NCBI GenBank assembly: GCA_024529925.1
Contig: JAFEUB010001472.1
Location: 409,578-473,577, forward strand
Reading direction: 5' to 3'
DNA length: 64,000 nt
From: Ophthalmolycus amberensis
Lineage: Eukaryota > Chordata > Actinopteri > Perciformes > Zoarcidae
This document shows positions 50,101 through 64,000 of this stretch, piece by piece. How positions within the stretch are numbered: position 1 is the stretch's first letter; every line of letters begins with the position of its first letter. The notes below the pieces were generated by a model that ran no database searches, had not been told where the DNA came from, and saw only the letters and a program-made list of their open reading frames with translations. Made by a program: the position numbers and the translations under genes.

Positions 50101-52917
50101 ACACACACACGCATGCTTACCTCCTCCTGCTCTCAATTCATATCCCGACTCACACATGGCACATACGTTCTGCATTTCTCATCCAGAGCTACTAACTTTG
50201 AAATCTAGTGCAGTTGGCTGGCAGGCCAAACAGAGACTCATTGTGCATGTGTTTCCTCGATTGGTTCAACTCGGTGCAGCTGTCGGCTCCACACTGCAGA
50301 TACAACTCTATGACCAGATGGATCAATCAATCTCTGTAGTTTGTACAATATACAGCTTTGGTAAAGTAGTTTTGTATGAAACATTCAGTGGCTGTGAAAA
50401 TACCCTAAGCACCGATTGCCAATTGAGTCATGGGATATAATTCAGCACCAAATGTTCCCCAATTATTTAGTCTAATAAACAGCATTTTAATTGCAATTAA
50501 TTAATCTCTCTGTACCAGATGTGAAGTTGTTGTGTCACGTAGATGTGTGAAATCCAAACACAGACGCACTTTGAGCGGCCCATCTGGCTTCATTCTAGCA
50601 CTTGGGTTTTTGTTCTCCGTGACTAACAAACCTGCTCATCCTGGTCTGACTGGAGTACGTAATCAATCCTGAAAAACTTTAATTTTAGCACCAGTTACAT
50701 GACGTTTAGCTTCGAAATATTTCTGGTACATTTTGTTACTTAGATTTTCAAAAAGCTAAAAATAAATATGCGGCTTAAAAAGACAGGGTCATGAGCACAT
50801 TTGTAGAGAGCATGTGGGTTAAGTCTTGTTGGTCAATGACAAACGCAAGATACATAATATAATGAATCAAATGAAAGAGCAGGTGCACAATTAAAAACAC
50901 AGCGGGCACAATATCAGCTACCGGTATATGTTTTTGGTTAAATCATTGATTGAATAAAGCATATTTTTATGGCGGTACGATGTGGAGCTTATTAGGCAAC
51001 TAACTTAGAGAACTGATTACACTCCTCCACCCTGTTTCATTTAGTGTAATAACCCGAAGAGCTTGTTGGCATGGCCTGTGCTACCAGAGGGCAGGGTGTT
51101 CAGTATAGGGTTACCAGCTACACTCTACAGCCAAAGAGTTGAGGATTTGGCATTGGGAGTTGGCCAGCACCACTGTACTGTGCCGTTATCAACCGAACAG
51201 CACTGCTGCTTTCTGTGCACTCATCCCTGGTTTGTAATTATTGCTGTATTGTCAATGTACAGACTCAATCTGCTGGATTATTTAAGAACTGGAAGCTAGT
51301 TTGGGCAGAGTAGTCACATAACTTGGATTCCAACACACACCCACTTGCATGTCACACAATGTTAGGTCAAAGCAAAGGCCTGTTGCAAGGCAGTTGTCAT
51401 CAAAACACAGGCCACCGGTTTCACAGCCCACGTCTTGTTGAGCTTCATGTTTGTGGTGGCGAATTTACCTTTTAGCTGTCTCAAGAGCCAACAGTTACAT
51501 TTGTTTTGGCGTGGAATGACTGCCATTGGAAAATTAGAAGCACAGGACAAACCTGACTTAATAAATGATATACGATACTGGGGACGTCACAATATGGCAG
51601 TCACTTCTATTTGAGTAAACATTTGACTTGCTTCTCTAAGCTTCCATATCCATCTGGCATCAGTGGTAACTTGTGCTTTTAGTTTCATATTCATGCAATG
51701 TTATACTTTTCCAAAATTAGATGACGTTCAGCAATGGAAACAGAACAAAGATAAAAACATGAGCCTGGAGTTAATAGTTTATATGATAGTTAATAATGGC
51801 AGTGCCGGTATGACATTGTAGATTTTTTATGTTAGAGATAATTAATTGACTTCAGATCAGCAGGGCTGTTATTTAATAACGTTAGAATATGGCGATGTGG
51901 TAATGTACTAATTTACATAAATAAATCTTAAATTTTTATGGAATGATATAATCCATGGCTCACAGGCTGGCTCAGTTCTATTGTTGGAAACATAAGAGAC
52001 ACATCCAGCTGAGAGATGACTAACATGAGGTGTGTGATTTGAACTGTAGTATCACCACAACATGTTGGCCAATTTGTCTTGAGACAAGTGTTTTGAAAAC
52101 ATTGTGTAATCCAGCACGTTAGAAATAGCAAACACGAACATCACTTTAGGGTATTAACATTATATGAGTAATGCATCTACCTGCTGTTTAACATCACATC
52201 AAAACACGACGAAAGAAAGTTGTACCAACCATCCAGAAACTCAACCTCTCAATGCCCTACTTCTGTGTCAGTCATAAACTTCAACAAATTAGAGTTGCAC
52301 TTCTACTTAAACGTCAATTGTTTTGACAATTGAGGAATACAATACACGTAATTTAGTTCGACAAAAACTTTTCTGCACACTTAATTAACGTTAGCATAAC
52401 CTACAGTCGACTAATTTAATGTACCCCACGTTAGGGGAAGCGCTTCAACATAATGAAGAAAACCTACTATGGAAGTTTACGGCAAAAAACAAGTTTGACG
52501 TTAGAGTCAGTTAGGGTAACGTTAAAGTTAACAAACTATTAGCGTTAGCTAAGTTAACGTAAAGCTAACGTTAAGGGTTAACGTTTACGTTACCTGTGAG
52601 CCACAACTCATTTGACAGTTACTTAAGAGTTTAACAACAATAAAGCTAGTCGTATACTTTTTAACAAGTTAAAACGTGTCGTATAACGTTAGCCAACGTC
52701 AATGTTTAGCCGAGACGTCGTTAACTAGTTAACGTTACCCGTTTTCCACTTAGGTTAACCAGCTAAAGTTAGCTTGAAGCTAGCGTAGACTAACAAGAAA
52801 AGTACAGCTAGTTAGCTAGCCTTAGCTAAGCTATCCGCTAACGTTAATGTTTATTTTAAGTCGCGCTTTTACCTGACTGGCTTTGTAGAATTGCTTCTTA
52901 AATCCTGCGACGGACAT
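44186..52917 (-). CDS. sh3gl1: endophilin-A2 (SH3 domain GRB2-like 1)
   Basis: BAR-domain protein that bends membranes during clathrin-linked and fast endocytosis and recruits dynamin and synaptojanin through its SH3 domain. Exons: 52873-52917, 49619-49687, 49228-49444, 48929-49062, 48553-48711, 46040-46143, 45620-45753, 45057-45095 (likely cassette) and 44186-44373. They give 362 aa with the cassette or 349 without (human 368). The N-terminal amphipathic helix is MSVAGFKKQFYKASQ. The BAR core includes EYLQPNPATRAKL, VKDSLDIDVKQNFIDPLQ, HHLKKLEGRRLDYDYKKKR and KIPDEEIRQALEKF. A variable linker follows, and then the SH3 domain: CCKALYDFEPENEGEL, DENWFEG, GYFPNNYVEV. GLLGECM and the linker favour type A2 over A1/A3. 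Intron 1 is about 3.2 kb and carries a palindrome cluster. A hAT element sits in the intron between exons 5 and 6. Confidence 0.95.
45057..45095 (-). CDS. sh3gl1: likely 39-nt cassette exon in the sh3gl1 linker
   Basis: CAATATCCAG precedes it, and a strong GTGAGT donor follows. It enters and leaves in phase 1, so skipping keeps the frame. It encodes about PSFQRTSIKSRP, which resembles the serine/arginine-rich linker before the SH3 domain in mammalian endophilin-A2. Inclusion brings the protein to 362 aa. Whether it is constitutive or alternative cannot be seen. Confidence 0.6.
45210..45575. repeat. dispersed fish repeat in an sh3gl1 intron
   Basis: Runs from GTGAAGTCACCCACTGGTTT through GGCCGTCGCCATCTTGGCTT to AGTCGCCCCCTGCTGGTCAG and ATTGGCTTCACTC. 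I recognise this order of motifs as a common interspersed element in percomorph fish introns. The family name is not assigned. Ends are approximate. Confidence 0.55.
46668..46740. mobile_element. nested hAT-like repeat fragment
   Basis: CTAGGGCTGGGCAGTATACC is the start signature of another abundant fish hAT MITE, followed by TTATACCGG. Its other end is not clear, so only a fragment is called. Confidence 0.4.
47797..47904 (+). pseudogene. C-terminal remnant of a hAT transposase
   Basis: A 35-codon open frame from 47797 to TAA at 47902 reads LTDEHLRSVLRIATTKLTPN and then VDALVKKGDQQH. It resembles the end of the hAT dimerisation domain seen in domesticated relatives such as GTF2IRD2-type proteins. 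The rest of the transposase is missing, so it is non-functional. It sits near the right end of the element, as the transposase C-terminus should. Confidence 0.65.
51081..51094 (+). promoter_or_regulatory. possible CTCF-like site in sh3gl1 intron 1
   Basis: CTACCAGAGGGCAG matches the CTCF core with one change. Confidence 0.35.
52380..52860. repeat. cluster of TAACGTTA palindromes in sh3gl1 intron 1
   Basis: Six exact copies of the palindromic octamer TAACGTTA occur in about 480 bp, with several one-base variants and many TTAGCTAA-like words between them. Less than one exact copy is expected by chance. The cluster ends just upstream of the exon-1 donor. Another copy lies near 51878. Its function is unknown. 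Confidence 0.75.
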
Positions 52918-53459
52918 CTTGCACCGTCAGTGTTGCAACCTGGACCTCGAAGGGGAAATTGTGTTTTTAAAATAGTTGCTGTTAGTTTGAAGTTTTCAGC
53001 ACAAGCAGCAGCCGAGCAACACGTCTTCTAACGTTGCACCGTGGATGTAAAACTTGCTAGGCAACCACAATTTCCTGGCCCCATCTTCATTTGTGGGAGG
53101 CCCCGTCCTAGTGGATTAAGTGGGTCAAAACAACCCAAACACATACACTTTGACTTAAACTGAGACAGACACCCCTTAACCCCCATAAAACATCACTTTA
53201 CTGTATATTTCTGCCGTATACTTTTGGTTTAGTAAACCAATAGTAACACTATCATTGAGTCTCTGTAGGAAGTTTGTTAGTCAATTTAAAAGTTCATGTA
53301 GAGCCAAATCTTTCTAATTTGTAAGGTCCCCAGTCTGAATAACTTCCATCCACTAAGGAAGACTTTGAGAGGTGGTTGAAAGCTCCAGAAAAGGCTGTAA
53401 AATAGACCTTATGACAAGATTGTTTTGTCAAACTATTATTTCCATGGTAAGCTTGAATT

Positions 53460-53665
53460 TTCATGTTCAACTTTAAATGTTAAACGATGATATTAACTTT
53501 CAGATCTACAACAGAGAAAGGCAGAATATCCTGAAAGAAGCTGCAATCAGAGAATTGTTGGATTGTTAGATTGATAAAACACTGTAATGATTTAACATTT
53601 ATCAGTATTGTGGCAGATTATTTTTTGGTCAATTGATCAATTTACTTCTCGTTGGACTTCTAAGA
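53460..53665. repeat. degenerate hAT-type MITE
   Basis: Shows CCTGAAAGAAGCTGCAATCA followed by GAGAATTGTTGG, and GGCAGATTATTTTTTGGTCA then ATTGATCAATTTACTTCTCG. These are pieces of the same element family as at 14450 and 63417. Ends are approximate. Confidence 0.45.
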
Positions 53666-53903
53666 TAATTGGATGGAGGAAATAGAGTATGCACACAATA
53701 CAAATGCTAGTCTGTGATTCAAATGTAAGAGTGGCCGAGGGCATTTACATGTGCAGGATTATAATATCAGATTGGTGATTTCAGAGACTGATTAGACCTC
53801 TGATCAGTCAAAAATATGCAAAGACCCATCTTACATGTCAACATGAAAGCCAAATTCAGCTCAAATAAGACTCAATGAAACAATTCAAAAGAAAAAGAAA
53901 CCA

Positions 53904-53909
53904 TTTATT
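53904..53909 (-). terminator. candidate polyadenylation signal of the ROR gene
   Basis: AATAAA on the minus strand about 2.35 kb past the stop codon. Confidence 0.35.
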
Positions 53910-56254
53910 ACATTCTTAAAACCACATATAATGTATCCCATTGGACAACAATATATATAGAGCTGTGTAACTCGGTTACTCTTGGACTAGTAATATACCT
54001 CTTGTACATTTTGTCATACAGGGAAAGAGAAGGGAGACAAACTATTCTTTTTTGTTTGTACCTACCGTAGTCTTTCTTTGATTAAAAAAAATAGATCACT
54101 GACTTTACGAGACAAAAGTGGAGACACAAAGAAAAAGGTGGATAAAAGACTGACAAATAAATGAAAATCACAGCAAAAATAAACATTAAACCCTGAATGA
54201 ATTCATCTTTAATGCTAACTGATTTTATTTTTTTTAATTCCTATGTCTTGTCAATTTGATTTCACAATATTAGGACAATTGGGAAGGGCTTTGACACTTT
54301 ATGAGTGACATTCACAAAAATATAATTTACGTCCACAGTGATTATGGTTATGAGTTTTATCTTAGGTGCAAAGGTGTGAGGAGCACAAGGCTAAAAGACG
54401 ATACTGGTAATAAAAGGGACAAGAGACCACAGCCATCTCCCTGAGCGGTAGGCAGAAGGTCCTCAGACTCTGCTCAAGAACTTCACAGCACCCCGAGTAA
54501 GACATCATCATCATCATCATCTCAATGTAACAACCTTCAGAGAGTGTGTTATTTATGTATATGAAAAATGTAAACAGTTATGGGTGACCTTTTGTGTCGG
54601 ATATGGAATAAAAAACAAAAATAATGAAACAGATTGACTTTAAAGTCTTACTGGCATTGATGGCCAACTCAGGGGGGCTGCTGGTAGCTCTGTCTGCCCT
54701 TAGACTAGTGTCCAGTGAGGAAGAGGAAAGTGTAAGTGCCTGGTGTTTGGACAAGTGTTGGGTTAGGGGCTGAAGGAGAGAGGAACAGCAAATGTACAAA
54801 ATAATACAGATTTTTCAACCAGCAAGGAGGGTTTATGATACATATTATGGATCATCTTCTTTCCGGCCTTTAACCACCTGAAACTTTGTGAGTGAAAGAC
54901 AATTACACTACACCGTACTGTACTGACTGCTGGTTAGAAGCAGGCGGGGGAGACCCTGTGTATCCAATTTTATTATACAGTTCATGAAGTCATCTTTTCC
55001 CTTTCATTCTGTTCTCATTAGTGTCCTTGTGCCTTGTCTCTTTAGGCAGGGAGCAACAGCGCAGACTGAAAACGAATTTAAACGCAATGTTTTTTTCCGT
55101 CTTTGTTTGGCTACACTGCCCCCCCGCGGTGTCGCATCCCGTCGCTTACGTGATGACCTCCCATAACCCAGCTGGGTTTTGCCGTCAATGCAAGAGGGGA
55201 TTGTTGCCATGGGAACCTGAGAGAACTGCCAGGAGGGGAAGTAGTCCAGAAAACAACTCGAGTCCAGATATCAGCTTTCCTGAAATATCCATTTCTCTAC
55301 ATCTTACTACGCACTTTTCTCTCTCCCTCTCTCTCTCTGAACTGAACTCACACATACCAACTCTCTCCATATACTTATATAGTCATCTATTTACATTCTT
55401 ATTTAAAATATTTGTTTATAAATGTGTGTATAAATTAAAGATAGTTTCATCTTGTCCTGTCTCTAAGTGGCATTTAGAAGGAAAGGGGTGCGTGGGACTG
55501 AGGTTTCTCATTGCATTACAAGAGCCTACAAAAAGGCAGCACCGAACACTGTCTAACTGTGTGTGAAACTGGTTCTCAGCTGATTAAAGAGGTCGGCCTT
55601 CGCCGTGAGTCATGTCATATCTGTGTGTTTCATATCAGAGAAAGCGACTCAAGATCTTGGTCCCTAAGTGATGGTCAGTACAAGGATATTGTCTGTATGA
55701 ATACGCAGGCATACCACACTGAGACGTCTTAATATAGAAAGAAATGTTGACAGAACTACATTAATAGTGAGACCTGTGGATCAACACAACTTCATTCTAA
55801 TACTTTGTGTAAAACTCTGTCTGAGAGTGGCATGTTTGTACATTCACCGTTGTTGGGTTCTGGCGTATGCACTGGTGCTTTTCCATGAGGTACATTCATA
55901 ACTGGTTGGGTGACCCACAGTGGATCTGATGTTAAACAAGTGTTGGAGCCTGGAGCTGTCTCATGTCTAGTGGGCTGTTGTTATTATTACCCATATTGTG
56001 CCCATCCGCTTGTTGTTAATGCTACAATATGCAGAGGACCATGAGCATGTGTGGTCTGTAGTGTAAGGTGCTTTGCCTGCTGGGAAAGTGGAGGACTTCT
56101 TTGGGATCATGGGAGACGGAGTACTTAAAGTCCTGGATTGTCTCTTAACTGCTGGTTGTTGAGCTTCAACATCTCTATCCTTCTCTGTCGTTCCTTGTTG
56201 CTTCCTTACTTCTTAACACACTCTCCATCTGTCTTTGCTTGTCTACCGGTCTGT

Positions 56255-61530
<5,276 letters not shown>

Positions 61531-62141
61531 TCAGCGAAGTGCAGCAGATCAACACTACTGAGTCATACTGTGGACTGTTGCCAAAAACATTAATTTCCAA
61601 ACATTAATACAACATTGGGTAACATGATCTATTCATTCATAATCACACTTCCACAGAAAGCCCATAATTCACTTTGAGCGCCTGACTTTATCCAAGATTC
61701 TGTCTGATTTCTTTATGAATTATCTTTTTGTGAAACTCCAGTCAGATGTCAGACTTCTGTAATCTTCACGGCCCAACAACTGTTCTTATCAAAACGAAGA
61801 ATGATTTATTGATCACTGCTGATTGTGGTGTTTGTTTCATGTGGAGACATTTGAGATTATTTTGTAAAAATGTGATTAATGATTTTCATCATTATTAGGA
61901 AATGACTTGGACAAAAACACATCGTGTGATGAGTCCAGAGAGTGATCAACAATGAAGCCTCAATGAAGGCACATATGCGTTATTCCTTTTTCTGCTGATG
62001 GCAAATACCCAGCAGACAAACTGGCCCACAATAAGCACATTCAGTAAGATAACTTGCAATGAACTTTGTTTGACTGCACCCTTCATGTGGCCCCTATGAG
62101 GGAACAGAGTACACAAACAGATAGGGAATCACATGACACTT

Positions 62142-62142
<1 letters not shown>

Positions 62143-62212
<70 letters not shown>
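62143..62212. repeat. (CA)35 microsatellite
   Basis: About 70 bp of perfect CA, the longest microsatellite in the window. Confidence 0.95.
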
Positions 62213-62214
<2 letters not shown>

Positions 62215-63416
62215 GGCTCCTTCCTTATTGACCAAGGGGAAAAAAAACAACCACAGCAGCTACAGCATAAGATGCTGTAGCTGGAAAACCAAAGAGGTTC
62301 ATGTGATTGAGGGAGAATCGTTGCACTCTTAGGTATTGGAAAACACAACTTTCCATTTCTTTTCCCCTTTAATGACACAGCCGGCCGTCCCTTCTCTCAA
62401 ACTGTTGACTAAAATACTCCCAACTGATCAGGGCAGCTGCAGGCAAGCGATGGAAAAATATCTCCCTTCCTCTCTTTCTCTCAGGTTCCCCTCCACCCCT
62501 CCCTCATCTCACGATTATATAACTCTTGTCTGTGAGCATTCCTCACAATACTCATTCAGCAGGCTCACTCTAGCAACAGCGACACCCCGCCCCCCCTCAG
62601 ACTCTCTCTTTACCACTGGCTGAGCCGCCTCCTTGGTATTGGCGGAGTCACCCGTCACTCGGGCGCTGTAGCCTGTCAGCCCATGTGGACATTCTGTCCC
62701 ACTGACACACTTTCCCACTGCCGGGGAAGAGGGAGGAGGGCGGCATGCACGGCCCCGACTCTCCACAGGCCAGCTTCAAGGTGGAGCTGAACAATGCTCA
62801 GACTTTCCCATAAAACATGTCCCTGGAGGCTCGTAGATTTAAATCAGAAAAACCGTTACAGAACAATAAAATGAACCAAGCAAGGCAGTGATAATAAGCC
62901 TTGATAAACGACACTTAACAGTTGGGCTAATACAAACACGGATCTACACTGATTTCCCCTGGGACTATTTCTGTACGGACTGTTTAATTAATGAGAAATC
63001 ACATTTCATTGACTGCAATAGCTCATACTATACCTGGCAACAGTCCACTCAAAGCAGACAAAGTCTGAACTTGAACGTCAGCTCTTCGGCCCCCTTCCTA
63101 CTCCCCAGTCTTTGACATTGAGCCTCTTCTTCAACCCAATCTATTCTTGTCCCGTGCTGTGAGCCAGAATTACACAGATGCCCAGCCGCCCACCACTTTT
63201 GCCACAACCACACATGCATGCTTTCTAAATCCTCTTCTCTGAAAACTCCGCAGATATCCAGGCACAACCCAAAGACGGGTAAAATATTTGCATCCTTTTT
63301 GTAGATGGTCGATGAAAATGTACTATCTTGTAAAACCAATTACCTTCATACGATGACAGAAAATTAACATCGACGTCTTGAAGACTTGCAGTGCTGTACC
63401 AATAGAGAAACAAAAC

Positions 63417-63656
63417 TAGGGCTGCAGCTAACAACTATTTTAATAATTGATTACTCTTATCCATTCGTTCCTTCATCAATCATTTACTGTAAAAACTTCA
63501 GAAAATAGTGAAAAAAAGGCCAAAACACTGGACCAACTGTCCAAAACCCAACAGTACGTATAAGAGGAAGAAAACCACCATTTATGCACAGTTGAGAATC
63601 TGCAACATGTGTATCTTCTGCATTGTTGCTTTCTACTAATCGATTAGTTGAATAAC
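63417..63656. repeat. hAT-type MITE
   Basis: AGGGCTGCAGCTAACAACTA opens it and CTAATCGATTAGTTGAATAA closes it, around an AT-rich body with CAGAAAATAGTGAAAAAAAG. It is a clear member of a very common fish non-autonomous element, and the best preserved of three copies in the window. Confidence 0.65.
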
Positions 63657-63849
63657 CATTTAATATCTACAGACAACACTGCTTTAATGAGATAAGCACC
63701 AAGGGAAAATGAGCTCACTTGACAAATGTTACAAATTGAAGTGTCTAACCATGCTGATAGAGACACAGGAGCAGTAGCCACACTGATGTTACAGCAACAT
63801 TTACCTTTAACCCTGAACATCATTTCTGACCTGTGATAAAACACCAGTC

Positions 63850-64000
63850 TGAGGCCATGTCCACATTACGCTGTTTCCATTTGAAAACGCATGTGTTTTG
63901 CTACGTTTACACTGAGCGTCCACACTACGCAGAGTTTTCGAGCACCGAAAACGGAGGAGTTTGAAAACGCTCCCGAAGACGGATACGTTTGAAAACTCCG
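63850..64000. repeat. partial MITE at the right edge
   Basis: GGCCATGTCCACATTACGCT, then GTTTGAAAACGC and CCGAAAACGGAGGAGTTTGA form the end of a widespread fish element with repeated 'GAAAACGC' words. It runs off the window. Confidence 0.6.

Larger units (their letters stand above)
52918..56254. other. sh3gl1 5' flank and probable 3' UTR of the ROR gene
   Basis: 52918 to about 53100 is the sh3gl1 5' UTR and promoter side. From about 53904 to 56254 is probably the ROR-gene 3' UTR. A degenerate MITE lies at 53460-53665. No further coding sequence is supported. Confidence 0.5.

Noticed and set aside
62066..62378. Two ORFs of repeated His-Thr or Cys-Val
   Set aside because: Direct translation of the (CA)35 microsatellite.

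Overview
This window looks like nuclear DNA of a teleost fish. Its genes have many short exons with GT-AG introns. It carries many CA/GT microsatellites and the dispersed repeats common in fish (hAT-type elements, a LINE 3' tail ending in a GATA-rich poly-T-like stretch). Every recognisable protein is a vertebrate family member. I built the gene models by joining frames across splice sites and checking phase by hand. No alignment or database search was run; family names come from recognised protein motifs.

Layout: 1-3500 has no firm gene, only a possible terminal exon near 527-639. 3883-5467 (+) is an intron-containing relaxin-3-receptor-like GPCR with its own TATA box. 5468-10800 is intergenic and holds a 30-bp hairpin repeat. 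10803-17837 (-) is sirt6. 20384-22662 (-) is cdc34. 23931-28649 (+) is cactin, divergent from cdc34 and convergent with the next gene. 29494-33832 (-) is a class-4 semaphorin. 37709-41178 (-) is stap2, whose reading frame does not close cleanly. 44186-52917 (-) is sh3gl1 (endophilin A2), with a nested hAT transposon in one intron. 56255-61440 (-) is a ROR-type nuclear receptor without its N-terminal exon(s), which lie beyond the right edge or were not seen. The right edge ends in MITE-like repeats.

How the genes relate: they do not form a pathway. They are a conserved linkage block. CDC34, CACTIN, SIRT6, STAP2 and SH3GL1 all lie in human 19p13.3. The other residents (ROR, class-4 semaphorin, relaxin-3-type receptor) belong to families whose human members lie on the sister chromosomes of the same ancient duplication set (1q, 9, 15q) but, as far as I know, not in 19p13.3. 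The most interesting reading is that this fish block keeps 19p-type ohnologues lost in mammals, above all a possible fourth ROR receptor.
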